Shown in pieces: positions 22,234 to 35,100 of a stretch of 64,000 nt of DNA. Origin of the DNA: Cymodocea nodosa (taxonomy: Eukaryota; Streptophyta; Magnoliopsida; Alismatales; Cymodoceaceae); the NCBI GenBank assembly GCA_036874045.1, contig CM072339.1:8997501-9061500 (forward strand), in the 5' to 3' direction. The first letter of the stretch is position 1. Every line of letters starts with the position of its first letter. The notes under the pieces are model-generated. The model did no database searches. It saw nothing but the letters and a program-made list of their open reading frames with translations, and had not been told where the DNA came from. Made by a program: the position numbers and the translations under genes.

Positions 22234-24061
22234 TTCGTGTTTTCCCAACACTACACTAGAAAAACTTAGATTTGTTACTTCTATTTTTACTTAGTTAATT
22301 TATCTTTATGCCTATTCTTTCTTTTAGAAGTAAACAAACAACCTTTAATACAATTTAGATATTAATTCCAATTTGTACTTTAACTGCAAGTGCATAGTGT
22401 TTATTGTATCAGTGTGCAAGTACAGGTCGATCCCATAGGGAATTGCTGACGAATTTAAGAAATGTTTGATTGTGAATAATTCAAATTTATATTCAATAAG
22501 CACTCCGTTGAGTTATGGCTAACTCAACAGACTATCCTCGTGGACTTAAGTTAACTTCACGAGCCTGTCTCTTCTTTATAATACTGCTATTTACAGAGGA
22601 ATTCGGCCAACCATTGGTCGATTCCACAAATTGTAAATAACATCAATTAAGCTTTTTAATGCTAGTTAACATTGGATTTATCATTATGCAATACTAACAT
22701 TCAGATGATTCAAATAGTAACCATTAAAATCTTTAAGTTGTTTTGTACGAACCAATTTCAGTAAACTGTAAAATTAAAACTAACATAAAACAATCATAAA
22801 ACTGATACAGATAACATTAATCACGATACAACACAAACAACACAACACTCAAATACAACATACAAACAAAGATAAATTGCTTTTGGTATTTTTGTTTTTA
22901 TGTGAACATGGAAATGTGCAAAAGGTGAAATGTAAAGTAATTTCACTTGATAGTAAATACTTCCGACACTACTTGCAACGCGATTACACCACTAAAAATT
23001 GAACCACTTACAATTCTGTCTCCTCTCCCTATAGAATCACGAGTCTAGAATTGCAAGATGATCTCCTCTTCAGCATACAGGCATCAACCTGAAGCCAAGG
23101 CTAAAAGCTTTATGATCTCCTGAAATATGAGTCAGCACTTGGTGAAAATGTCTTCCCTTCCCGCGACGCGATCACTCCTCACAGTGGTTGTCAGGCACTA
23201 TGTTTGGCTCGGAATCGACCCGACATCAGGCAAGTATCCTCACAGACCTCCGATGATTGGTGATTATGGTGGTGATAACGATGGTTGGTGTGATACTTCA
23301 GAGAATCGCCGATACTGTCTGCAGAAAGCTCGGTGCTCCTCCTCTGTATACACTGGCCGTCCATCGATCACACTCTTTCTTTTTTTCTTCTTTTCTTTTA
23401 TATTTCTTCAATGGTAACTGCTTCTGCTTGAATGATCGGTTGGATTTCCTTCCTTTAGATCAACGGCAATGATTTCTTTCTCCCTGCGTGATTGAATTCC
23501 TACGTGATACATGGGAACGTGGTTTTTCCTTCCAACTATCTGTTCCTGCAACCGCTATAGTGGCATATTAGAAAATATATAGTCCGTGGAGTTACAGATA
23601 ACTCAACGGACTTCCTTCGTTGATTTAACTATAAAACACGTGCAAAAATAACAACTTAAGTTTATAACGCTAACCTAACGAGTTGCCTTAGTGTATTTTC
23701 ATGTAACTCAACACGTGCAGTTATACTAACTTAACGAGTTATAACGTAAGTAAATCTACTAGCTCTCAATACGTGTTAACAGTAGTTTAAACATAAAATA
23801 ACATTTCGGAGAGTTACAGGTATAACTATCCGATGCTCAGATGCATTTTTGGATACTTAAGAATTTCACAGCCTGCAATTTACCGATAGTTCATAAATGT
23901 ACTAAATTAACATTAATTCCCCAAAATTAAGCAGATTCTTCAATTAAAGCATATAACAGTGCAATTATAACATAATGACTTACTTCTCATATGATAAGCT
24001 AAATATTATGCAATTAACCATCATTTAACCGTTAATAATATGCACTTTTTCATTCTAAACA
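22234..24061 (-). repeat. Element B: 5' LTR
   Basis: It begins on the minus strand TGTTTAGAATG at 24061 and runs to the primer site, 1828 bp. It pairs with 2970-4814. It has one palindrome unit fewer and one 16-base stretch more than the other LTR. An antisense open frame of about 95 codons (23127-23417) recurs in the other LTR and in D; I take it as chance. Confidence 0.9.
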
Positions 24062-24767
24062 TCCACTGCAACTAGAAGAAGAAAAAGAAATGAAGAAGAA
24101 GAAGAAGAAGAGCTACAAAAAGAAAATGGAATTGAAGGCTACTTGGGATGACAGTAGTTCTTCTAATGGCTCATCCAGTTCAGATGAAGAGGTACCAGTA
24201 AACATGTGCTATACAGCATAAGAGGTATGTTCCACTTCATCTCAAAGTGATTCTGATGTAGACAATGATAATCTAGATGCAAATATTCTTTTGTCTACTA
24301 TTGATAGTTTATATGTTAAATGTAAAAATTATAAAAAGGAAATTAAGCATTTAACTGTATGTTTAGAAGAATCATATACTGAACTTGAAAATTTGCATGT
24401 TGAAAATAGAAAATGCAATAATGATGAATTAATAAATGAAAATGAAAATTTGAAATCTGAAATTACTGATCTGAAAAATACTGTGCATAAGTTTACCAAT
24501 GGACAGAAAGGATTAGATCAAATCATTGGTTCTCAAAGATATAGTTCAAGTATACTTGGCCTAGGGTATGCTACTCCATAGGAAATACCCTACTGTGGTG
24601 GTGTTATCCAATCTTATAGAGATGGTACAACAGTGTTTGCCATAGAGATGGTACAACAGTGTTTGCCATCAAAAGAAGATCTGTATTAATGTGGCTGCCA
24701 AAAGGCAATAAATTAAATATTGTCAAGTGTTTGGTTGCTTTAGGCGGCACTAGAGAACTTGTTTGGT
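24062..24767 (+). pseudogene. gag: Element A: gag, second part, up to near the protease
   Basis: After the TCCACT duplication the Copia gag goes on with a lysine-rich tract, then MELKATWDDSSSSNG, which matches the KVTWDD motif of elements E and F, and a long coiled-coil region (24291-24500). It then reaches the gag-protease linker with VWLPKGNKLN and RELVWFL, where sister elements have the sequence before the DSG of the protease. A 26-bp tandem duplication lies at 24618-24669. The remaining pol and the 3' LTR of A are not in the window. Confidence 0.7.
24618..24669. repeat. 26-bp tandem duplication
   Basis: Two perfect head-to-tail copies of a unit that begins AGAGATGGTACAACAGTG. It lies within the fossil gag of element A and looks like a recent local duplication. 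Confidence 0.9.
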
Positions 24768-24768
24768 T

Positions 24769-24794
24769 CCTAGGCAACAACGCCAGAAAACTTG
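24769..24794 (-). other. Relic primer site on the outer side of element C's LTR
   Basis: On the minus strand the LTR is followed by ACAAGTTTTCTGGCGTTGTT and then GCCTAGG. This is a decayed TGGCGCCGTTGCCGGGG site. A primer site belongs next to a 5' LTR, yet this LTR serves as the 3' LTR of C. A tandem or circular ancestor with the left part lost would explain it. Confidence 0.6.
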
Positions 24795-26805
24795 TATTTG
24801 TTAACTTTTGTTTTTAACTTGGTTAATTTGTCTTTATGCTTATATCAATAATTTCTTTTTAGAAGTAAACAAACAACCTTTCACACAAATTAGATATTAA
24901 TTCTAATTTGTATTTTAACTGCAAGTGCATAGTGTATATTCTATTTGTGTGCAAGTACATGTCGATCCCAGAGAGAATTGAGTAAGAATTGTGTACTGTT
25001 CCATTTTTTATATTATACTTAATGTGTTCAATAATCACTTCGTTGAGTTACAGTTAACACGACAGACTAAGTTTGTGGAGTTATGGCTAACTCAGCGGAT
25101 TAATCTCATGGACTTAAGTTAACTCCACGAGCCTATTTTTCTAGTTTAATACTGCTATTTACAAAGGAATTTGGCCAACCATTGGGTAGTTCCACAGATT
25201 ATAAATAACATCAATTAAGTTCTTTAATGCTAGTTAATATTAGATTTATCATTAAGCAACACTAACATTCAAATATTTCGAACAGTAACCATTAAAATCT
25301 TTAAGTATCTGGAACAAATCGATTTCAGTAAACTGTAATACTATTTTCTATTTTCTGAATCAAACAAACATAAAACATTCACAATACTAACAATGATAAC
25401 TTTAATCACGATACAAAACAAACAATACAACACTTAAATACTAAATATAAACACAGATAAGTTGTTGTTTTTGGTATTTTTGTTTTGATATGTTCATGAA
25501 AATGGGCGAAAGGTGAAATATAAAAATCTCTATCGATAGTAAATACTTCCGTCACTACATGCTACACAATTATACCACTGAAAACTTAATCACTTACAAT
25601 TCTGCCTCCTCTCCCTATAGAATCGCGAGTCCAAAATTGCAAGATGATCTCCTCTTCAGCATACTGGCATCAACCTGAAACCAAGGCTAGAAGCTTTACG
25701 ATCTCCTAAGATATGAGTCAGTGCTTGGTGAAAATGGCTTCCCTTCCTATGATGCAATCACTCCTCACAATGGTTGTTAGGCACTGTGTTTGGCTTAGAA
25801 TCGACCTGACATAGGGAAAGTATCCTCAAAGACCTCCGATGGTTGGTGATTATGGTAATGTTGGTTATGTTGGTGAATTGTTGGTGATGGTGTGAATGCT
25901 TCAGTGAACTTCCAACGCTACTTGTAGTTAGCACGACCCTCCACCTTTACACATCGCCAACCACACTTTCTTCATTTTTTCTCCTCTTCTTTTATATTTC
26001 TTCAGTAGTAACTGCTTTTGCTTTAGATGATCGGTTGGATTTCCTTCATTCAGATCAACGATGGTGATTTCTTCTCCCTTCCACGAGTGAATTCCTACGT
26101 GATATGTGCAATCATGGTTTTCCTTTGAATGTCTTGTTTCTGTAACCGCTACAGTGGCATATTAGAAATTAAATGGTTCGTGGAGTTACAGATAACTTAA
26201 TGGACTTACTTTGTTGATTTAACTATAAAACACGTGCAATAAAGAAATAAGCTGCTAACATAACGTGTTACCTTAGTGTGTATTGATGTAACTCAACGCA
26301 TACAGTTATGCTAACTTAATAAGTTAAACATGTGCATCTCACGTGATATACTAAAGCATTTAAATTCAACACGTGCATAATTCTAACTTAACAAGTTCAA
26401 ATATTTTGGACACTTACGAACCTAACTATCCGATGCCTAGATGCATTTCTGATAGTTAACAGATAACTTACCAAAAATCTACTTAAGTCATGCATTATGG
26501 TTTCAACACGTGTACTTCAGGAAATAATAAAATATTCTTTAAAACATAACTATCTGGTACATTAAACATATCTCTCCAAAATAATAGAAAATTTGGATAC
26601 TTAAGAATTTCACAACCTGCAATTTATCGACAGTTCAAAAATGTACTAAATTAACATTAATTCCTTGAAATTATGCAGATTCTTTCATTAAAGCATATAA
26701 TAGTGCAATTATAACATAATGGCTTAATTCTCATATGATAAGCTAAATATTATGCAATTAACCATCATTTAACTGTTAATATTATGCACTTTTTCATTCT
26801 AAACA
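24795..26805 (-). repeat. Element C: 3' LTR
   Basis: It starts on the minus strand with TGTTTAGAATG at 26805 and resembles the LTRs of B through most of its length. It has extra sequence at about 26340-26590 with several ACACGTGCA sites. Palindromes occur at about 25035-25125 and 26170-26215. Divergence from B's LTR is clearly larger than between B's own two LTRs, so C is a separate subfamily. Confidence 0.85.
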
Positions 26806-28160
26806 CTTCCCCCAAACTTAAATTTTGCTAGTCCCTTAGCAAACTAAGATCTAATTAGTTGGTCTTTCTAAAGTGCTAGAATTAATTCTTCACCTAGTTC
26901 TTCTTCAAAATAATAAATTAGATTGCTATATAGATTTTCTGTATGTTTTAGTAATCTGTTTTAAATTTGTTTTCTCCTCTTCAACTTGCAAATATACTTA
27001 GAATATATGGAAATTACATACAAAATATATCAGCATCACATAGGTGTTAATTATATTATCATTTGTTCTTCTTTTTAGCATTTGTCATCCTGAATTTTCC
27101 AATATGATTTTCAGAATCAATTTCAAGTACATACAAATCAAAACACAATTCAATTCAATATGATTAAGACAAGTAGAATAAAGAATTGTATCTCAAATAA
27201 ACAACTTCAAAAGTCTATTCTAGATTCATACTTCAGCAATTTTAGATAACAGAATATATACTCGATTCAAAAGATATTTGTATTTCACAAAACACTTGTA
27301 TCTTTTCAAAACATTATATGCATATTTGTACTTTAAAAGTTAATTTGACAAGCTTGAATCATACAAGAGCTTTCTAGTGTACCCATGTATCGAGCTTTTA
27401 GTTAACAATCCTAGATCTGATCAGGATCTTAGGTTGCCAGATTTAAAGAGTTCTTTTTCAGGTCAACAATCTTTACATACCTATCTACTCAAGTACAAAA
27501 GTCTCGTGATCAAACAAGTCAATAAACTCTCAAAGTTTTTCTCTTTTTTTTCTTTTCAATATAGTATATGTATGTATTTCATTAATATAGATGCAATAAA
27601 ACACAAATCTCATATAGTCCTGCTTCTATTATTTACTGAAAATATGAATCCATGTCAATAAGCTCATACTTTTTCTGTAGTTTAATAACCTCTACACATA
27701 AATCATTCTATAAGTTTAATCAATCAAATTAAATGTATCCTTGATCATATGTATTTCATTTAATCCAAAAATCAATATTTCAGCTCTTTCAGGATTTCAG
27801 ATAATTTACTGAGTTTCAGTTAAGCATTCTGATTTCATTTTAAAATCGTGAAATTGTTAAACTCGTAAAATTCAGCAACAACATAAGATACTATATCTAG
27901 ATTTGTATGAATAATAAAATTTGTAGCATCTTATATAAGATTATAAAGATAAAATTCAAGTAGTTACAGTTCTTAAAAATTTTACAGCTTCAATTATCGG
28001 ATAGTTACAACAAATTCTTGTTCAAAAAAATTTTCAATTTCCATAAACAAAACTTTTGCAATACCATTCTAATTCCTCTAATTAACAAAATTACATGGTT
28101 GTTACTTTAATTACCTCCCCCCAATACCCACATTTTGCATTGTCCTTAATGTAAAAGATT
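26806..28160 (-). other. Element C: purine tracts and 3' noncoding module
   Basis: The polypurine tract AAGTTTGGGGGAAG adjoins the LTR. The rest follows B 4830-6150, including the internal GGTATTGGGGGGAGG tract near 28115-28130. No gene is seen. It shares with Copia E the same block as B does (here about 27340-27540). Confidence 0.75.
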
Positions 28161-28629
28161 TTACAATAAATACAGTAATTATAGCAGACATGAATATTGT
28201 TTCGTTGACTTAGCATCTAACTCAACGAACTTAGTTGAAATGTAAATTCAAGATAAGTAATCAATTACATACCTCGTCCTTTTGTATCTCCTTCAATATC
28301 TTCTAATTTTTTATTCTGAAAAACTTTTCATTCACACATAAAAGCAAAGTATATAACAAAATAATAATTTAACTTGTTAAATTAGTGTCTTGTGTGGAAC
28401 CTAGGCTCCTATGCCTTTGGTGGCTCACAAGCAAGCCAATTGGTTTCCCAGAATAGATACCAACAAATTGGATTGATATTTTGTTTTTCTTTTTTTTTTA
28501 TAGAATAAAACTAAAACTAAAATTTTTCTTTTCAAAAAAAAATGTAGAATACACACAACATTAAAAGCACAGAATCATAGTTTAAAAACATGATTGAAAA
28601 GTAGTAACAAATGGAATAAACGTGTCAAT
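28161..28629 (-). other. Element C: stretch between F-box gene and internal purine tract
   Basis: No gene is seen. It is collinear with B 6150-6568. One extra TCGTTGACTTAGCATCTAAC-type palindrome lies near 28201-28235. A TTGGTGGCTCACAAGCAAGC stretch near 28420 is well kept between B and C. Confidence 0.5.
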
Positions 28630-29706
28630 CTATGCAAACTTTTTAGGCATAATTCTTCTTGCTATTAATTCTGTTTTAATGCAATTTGCTTTCCTTTTTA
28701 GCTTGTAAACTTGCAGTATGTTATCAATACTAAATATAAGTGTATTATCATTAATGAAATGAAATGCAGAAAGGGATCCTCTTGTGTTCCAAGATAATGT
28801 AGGTGTTTCTATTTCTACATCTATTTCAATATATTCTTCTTCCCACTTCCATTCATTTAGGTCTTTCATAATCCATATTTGAAATTTCTTCAATTCATCC
28901 CACCATCTTATAGCATCATCATATTCATTATACTACATTCCCAATTGAATTTGATCGTATTCTGAAGTCGGTGGTTTAGCTATATCACTCGGTATAGGTA
29001 ATATTTCTATAAAATCATCATAACTGTCTATGCTTACTATGTATAAATCAGATCTAAATGCAACTGATATATTTGTAACTTGATATATATATCCATCAAG
29101 TATGACATGCATGTTGGTAATTAATGATTTCTGTCCTAGATATATCATAGTATTTTTAGTCCAAGATCTATTCAGAAAATTATACACACTTAAGCATAAA
29201 TCTTCATCCCAATTTCCAGTTGGTCTCCAATAATATAATTTTTCAGGAATGGTCAAACTTTTATCAGAAAATATTAAAGCTGACCCACAATTTTCAGTTG
29301 GTACTTCATATCTATTAGGCCTTCTTATATTCCATTCTTCTCTTGTGATAGGATTTCTAATCAAAATGTTGGGTAACAGAATTGCATACCTTGGTTTGGT
29401 TTTGTATATAATTAATCTTTCATCCATTTCCATAATATGATATATTCCTTTTAATGTATTGGGTGGAATTCCAGTAGTTTCTTCCATATTTAGATATTCA
29501 TAGTAGATTGAACTATGATTAAATGACTTCCATAAAAATCCATCTCTAATCTTAGTCATTTTTGCAACTTGTAGTTCATGAAAATATTTTTCTCTAACAC
29601 AATCTTTGATTTCCTTTGATACACAACACAATCTGCACAGATCTTTAGCTGACAGGTTACTTAGTACTTCCCTTAGTGTATCCAGTGGTAATTTCATCAA
29701 TTCCAT
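28630..29706 (-). pseudogene. F-box/FBA gene carried by element C
   Basis: The start at 29706 gives the clearest F-box in the window: LPLDTLREVLSNLSAKDLCR at residues 6-25, followed by LCCVSKEIKD. The FBA part has NPITREEWNI, ENCGSALIFSD, YYWRPTGNWDEDLCLSVYNF, VSIDSYDDFIEILPIP and IWIMKDLNEWKWEEEY. It is close to the copy in B along its whole length and has the same gene order around it. Its expected job is as an SCF ubiquitin-ligase adaptor that binds SKP1 through the F-box and a target through the propeller. The leader joins the start codon region directly, without the 1558-bp segment of B. The copy is mostly open but looks broken. The target is unknown. Confidence 0.82.
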
Positions 29707-29716
29707 CTATTGTGAT

Positions 29717-29718
29717 TC
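29717..29718 (-). other. Splice-type junction in element C
   Basis: Sense-strand GGACTG is joined to AATCACAATAGATGG. In B the same two flanks are separated by GTATGT...TTTACAG (9281-7724). The junction falls exactly where splicing would join them. Confidence 0.75.
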
Positions 29719-29719
29719 A

Positions 29720-30617
29720 GTCCGAAGCTTTATACTCAGTAAATAGTTGTTGACGGATGAAGTTGAATCAACTACTTCTCCTTCCAGTTCCCCAACATAG
29801 TTTCTTTTCTTTCAAAAGTGCTGGTAACTCATAAATAACATTCTATTCTATATTTATAATGCACATCCATAAAGCAAATGAATCTCGTTGCAAGAACGTG
29901 TCTTGTAACGTGCAGTGCAGTTCCTATTTTTATGGGTACGTGTGTCACTTCTAATTTCAAATTTTAATAACCGCTAGATCTATGAAGTTTCGTTCGTGGC
30001 TAAAAGAATAACTGTTTAGCTTAATCCATGAACTAACCTCGTTGAGTTACAGTTAACTCAATGGACAAGCTTCAGTTACTATTGCTAACTCCATGGACTA
30101 ACTTCGTTGAGTTATAGATAACTCAACGGAGTGACCTTATATTATATTATTAACCTCGTGGAGTTAAGGTTACTTCGTTGAGTTAACACTTAGCAACTTC
30201 TAAGTTTACTCATAGTATTAACTTCTATATTTTTCTCTCCTGCATTTTGTTAACTTAAATAAAGTTAAATACATGATATTAAACTCATTTGAATCTGAAC
30301 ATTATATAAATATTTAACTTACAGTTTATTTCATATTATGTAGAATTTATATTTTACTCTATAGCATGCAGATATTTTCAACATTAACTGGTTATCTTGC
30401 ATTTAATCCTATCATTCATAAAATTTGTATATATTTTAAACAATCTTGCATCTTGTTCAAACAATTATATAATATTCAAGATAATTCATCCATTACATCA
30501 TTCTCCAATACTAATATAAAAACATCTGAAGAGCATAGATTCATTTATATGAATAATTTACATTACAATCAATCAGATATTTTTCATACAAATATATACA
30601 AGTAGATGAACAATACA
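29720..30617 (-). other. Element C: spacer between accessory ORF and F-box gene
   Basis: Collinear with B 9282-9900 plus 14192-14483, without the Harbinger insertion; the empty site is near 30285. It holds a palindrome array at 30030-30185, in which several CGTTGAGTTA and TAACTCAACGG arms can be seen. The leader-exon-like frame of B is present but degraded. No other gene is seen. Confidence 0.65.
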
Positions 30618-32193
30618 ATTTAATATTTTCTCCTAAGTTCATCTACTTCTTTCTAGAGTTTTTCTACTTGTTGCTCTAATTGGTTAATCCTTTCTACAAC
30701 TCCTATAACTCCTCTAGAAGATTCAGCAATCCCTACAACAACATAATTTTTGTACTCTTTCACTGAAATGGTTCTAGATCTTATCCTTTTGGATGCCCAT
30801 TTAGTGAAATCGATATAGTCCACTATCAATAGTGGAATCAAATCTCCATAAAATAATTTCTTCTTCACTGTTCTCAGCTTGGAGATAAAAACTACAGACC
30901 AATTTATCTGAATTCTATTCACAACTGCATATGTGGCCCATTTGACAAATTGACTCAATTCTATATCATGGCTTTGTCGTTGGTAGACATTCTTAATCAA
31001 AATGTTAGCTATCATGTGTGCTTTACCATTTAATTGCTTTAGTCTATTTAATAATGGCACACCAGGATTGATAGCTAAGCAATCCTTTATGATTTGTTCT
31101 GTCTACTCGACTGCAGTTGTGCTTTCCAGAATTTCTAGTCCATTCTTCAATCTTAGAATGTGTTGGAGAAGCTCTGATGTTATTTGTACATTAGTTTCCT
31201 CTACATTGGAAATTAATCCTCCTTCTCCTTCTCTTAAGTTTGCATAAAAGCAGGACACTAGATTTTCATATACTACATGCCCTCTTTCTTGAGAAATAAA
31301 CTGTAGTAGACCTTGGAACTCAAATAAATCTTTGATTTCTTGCATTCCGTCCCAATTTATTGGTCTACTATAAATGATATCGCAACCCCTTATCTCTTGG
31401 TATTTATTATAAGCTTCCTGACTCCAAAACTGTACTTCATTTAGAACTGTTGTTTTAGTCGGGTTAGGAATGTGAATTTATTGCTCTATAGGGGTTTGTT
31501 CTTGAACTTCCTCTTCCATATGTTGAACTTGAACTTGTTGAAAATGCTCCGTAGATTCCTGTATTTTTGCTTCTACTTTTTTCTATGGGGGTGAGCCAGC
31601 AGAACTCTCCACTTTGTCTTGAATACTGTCCAAAATTTGCTGAAGAGTTCTTTGCTTTTCAGTGGAATCTGTCGAGTCATCTCTTTCCCTATGTAATTGT
31701 TCAGCTTCTTGTTCATTTTCTTCTTTTTCTTCTTCCTCCTGATTACCAATCTGTAATGTCACGATTCTGTCTGATTTTGTGGCAGATTGGGATGGAGTTA
31801 CGGGAAAATCAGCTTCTACCCTAATTTCTATTTCTTCTGCTTGTACAGGTTGCAAACTAGTTTCAGCCTATTTTTCTTCTTCTCTTTATTCTTACTGCTA
31901 TTGCTCCTGCTCCTCTTCAGAATCGGATAGTAGGTTTACAAAAATCGGCTCTATAGGCCCTATTGATCTTGGTATTTCAGATTTAATCTCCTCTTGATAT
32001 TCAGGCACTATCTCTTTTCCTTTCCTTCTTCTGATTAATTTTGCTTGGTCTTCCTCTTCTTCTTCTAAGATTAAATCTACAAAAATGGGATTTGCAGGCC
32101 TTTGAGCCACAAGTACTAGCTCTTCCTATTTAACTTTTTCTATAATTTTTGGTCTCGAAAGACCAGCTTCAACTCCTTTTATAGTAGGTCTGG
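30618..32193 (-). pseudogene. Element C accessory ORF (truncated at its 5' side by element D)
   Basis: It encodes the same protein as B 14484-16704: acidic EEEEEDQAKLIRRRKGKE blocks, then IKDLFEFQGLLQFIS, CFYANLREGEGG, NGKAHMIANILIKN and VNRIQINWSVVFISKL. The N-terminal part lies beyond the D insertion. The copy is broken in several places. The globular C-terminal domain is the best kept part. Confidence 0.78.
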
Positions 32194-35100
32194 TGTTTAG
32201 AATGAAAAAGTGCATATTATTAACGGTTAAATGATGGTTAATTGCATAATATTTAGCTTATCATATGAGAATTAAGCCATTATATTATAATTGCACTATT
32301 ATATGCTTTAATTAGAATTACTACTTAATTTTGGGGAATTAATGTTAATTTAGTACATTTCTAAACTGTGGGTAAGTTGCAGGCTATGAAATTCTTATGT
32401 ATCTGAAATGCACCTGAGCATCAGATAGTTAAATTTATGCACGTGCTTTATAGTTAAATCAACGAAGAAAGTCCGTTGAGTTATCTGTAACTCCATAGAC
32501 TATTTATTTTCTAATATACCATTGTAGCGGTTGCAGAAACAGGATAGTTGGAAGAAAAACCACGACTGCACGTATCGCGCCGGGAGAAGAAAGCATCATC
32601 GTTGATATGAATGAAGGAAATCCAATCGACCATTCAAGCAGAAGCAGTTACTACTGAAGAAATATAAAAGAAAAGAAGAAAAAAAAGAAAAGTGTGTGAT
32701 CGATGGACGGCTAGTGTATACAGAGGAGGAGCACCGAGCCTTCTACAGGCAGTATCGGCAATTCTCCAAAGTACCACACCAACTATCGTTACCACCACCA
32801 CAATCACCAACCATCGGAGGTCTGTGAGAATACTTTCTTGATGTCGGGTCGATTCTGAGCTAAACATAGTGCCTGACAACCACTGTAAGGAGTGATTGTG
32901 TCGCGGGAAGGAAAACCATTTTCACCAAGCACCGACTCATATTTCAGGAGATCGTAAAGCTTTTAGCCTTAGCTTCGGGTTAATGCCTGTATGCTGAAGA
33001 GGAGATCATCTTGCAATTCTAGACTCGCGATTCTATAGGGAGAGGAGATAGAATTGTAAGTGGTTTAATTTTCAATGGTGTAATCGCATTGCAAGTAGTG
33101 CCGGAAGTATTTACTATCAAGTGAGATTACTTTACATTTCACCTTTCACCCATTTCCATGTTCATATTAAAACAAAAATACCAAAAACAATTTATCTATG
33201 TTTGTATGTTGTATTTGAGTGTTGTATTGTTTGTGTTGTATCATGATTAATGTTATCTTTATCAGTGTTGTGATTGTTTTATGCTTGTTTTAGTTTTACA
33301 GTTTACTGAAATTGGTTCGTTCAAAAGACTTAAAGATTTTAATGGTTACTGTTTGAATTATCTGAATGTTAGTATTGCTTAATGATAAATCCAATGTTAA
33401 CTAACATTAAAGAGCTTAATTGATGTTATTTATGTTCAAGCTTTAATTTTGCCCATTTTTAATGAATTTTATAAGTAATTTTGCATGATATTATATATCT
33501 ATGATGGATAAATGATATTAATTATGGGTAATATAAGTCTTGAAATATAGTGCAATATAGAAATTTAATTAACAAGTGCATCCCCCATTGGATATAATTT
33601 TACATGAAACACATTGATTTATTTTGCATGTCCTATGTTAGCTAACGTCTCTTGGAGTTCAACTTCCATTAATTGTAGGTAACATATATATGGGAGGAGC
33701 TTAATGCAAAAGACCAAAGAAGATGTAAAGAATCAAAAGTTGGTGGACTAAACTTTAAAGAAGAGGACATGCCAACACCTTATTGGCCCTCCTAGATCCA
33801 TGGCATCTTATTGGCTTGGTGATAAAACCAAGGTGCCACATCAAAGAGAGAGAAGACAAAACAACATAAATACAAGGGGAGAGGAATTTCGGCCAACAAC
33901 TTGGTGTTTCCAATGAGAGAAAGAAGGAGGAGAAGAAGCTTGGAGGTGAGGCTTGTGCTTCCAAAGAGAGACCATCCATTCATGCTATTCACCATTTCAA
34001 GGGCTAAGGAGAAGACGTCCAAGCTTGGAGGTGGATTTGCTGCCAAGTTCCATTGAATTCAAAGCTCTAGAGAAGAAGATAAGAAGCTCTTAAGGTAGTG
34101 ACAACTCTTAGAGTTTATTATTTTCTTGTATAGAAGGAAGAATTGATGAGAAATGGTGGTGAACATCTCAATTATATGTCTTCTTAGCTAGATAGAGTTC
34201 AATGAATGTATATGAATGTTTAATTCTTCTTTTCAACTTCTAATTTGCATCCTCTATTCACGTGTATTGTTGGGGCTATTGGTGAGGCTTTCACACGAGT
34301 GAATGACACTCACCAATGGTGGCTTGGCGCATTTGAGAAGAAGGTGTGAATTGAAAGAAGAAGAAAATAAGTGTTGATGTTCATTTGAATGAAGAACCTA
34401 TCACTTATATCTAGTTGTTAATTTTAATTTCAGTAGTTAATTGAGTTTGTTATATCTTATATTGATCACATTTTGTCCTAATCAATCTCCAAAAAATAAT
34501 TTCTAATGCAAGTAGTATAGTATAGTTTAGCTAGATTAGCAAATAGCATAGTTGCATGCATTTAGTATAAATTAGAATAGAGTAGTATAGTCTATTGAAC
34601 CTTCTTGTTTTATTTTTCTTTCCTCAATATTGATGCATGGATATCACTTCTGAAATCACGTGGAACTTGTGTGCATGTTATAATTGAATGAGTTGATAGA
34701 TTTACAAGTAAAGAAATTGATTCACATCACCATTTTCCACTACACATTGCCTTGAAACTACAAGATTTGTGAGCTTGTGTTAATTTTGATTATTCTACAT
34801 TCACATGTCATTAATTTACTGAAGTATACCTAAGAGCTTGAAGAACAAGTTGAGTAATAGTTGATTAAGTCATAAACACAATCCTTGTGGAAGAATGACC
34901 TGTATTTGCCATGTACACCAAAAGAACTGTGCACTTGCAGTAAAGCTTGAGCTAAAAATATAGCTCAACAATTTACAATCTATGGAATTGCCTAATGGTT
35001 GGCCGAATTCCTTTGTAAATAGCAATATTAAAAAGAAAAGATAGGCTCGTGGAGTTAACTTAAGTCCACGAGGTTAGTCTGTTGAGTTAGCTATAACTCA

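Larger units (their letters stand above)
2970..24061 (-). mobile_element. Element B: Athila-like Gypsy retrotransposon with extra genes
   Basis: It reads on the minus strand: 5' LTR (22234-24061), primer site, pentamer-repeat leader, zinc knuckle-protease-RT-RNase H-integrase (21990-17326), palindrome-rich spacer, accessory ORF (16704-14484), a spacer holding a Harbinger transposon (9904-14188), a capsid-type gag region inside an intron-like segment (9281-7724), an F-box gene (7714-6569), two purine tracts, a noncoding module, and the 3' LTR (2970-4814). Without the Harbinger it is near 16.8 kb, long for the Athila clade. The clade follows from DLGAG protease, FMDDF reverse transcriptase and the TGGCGCCGTTGCC primer site. 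It is broken, with several breaks in pol and in the accessory ORF. LTR divergence is about 3.8% by eye, or roughly 1.5 million years at 1.3e-8. Confidence 0.9.
24768..32193 (-). mobile_element. Element C: Athila-like Gypsy, partial, lacking the intron-like segment
   Basis: It reads on the minus strand from the truncated accessory ORF (32193-30618) through a palindrome spacer, the F-box gene (29706-28630), the internal purine tract, the shared noncoding module and the polypurine tract to an LTR (26805-24795). Its gag-pol and 5' LTR are not seen; D cuts it at 32194. It differs from B by a longer LTR (about 2.0 kb) and by exact absence of B's GT...AG segment. The left end is odd: a relic primer site adjoins the LTR. 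It is broken in several places. Confidence 0.85.
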
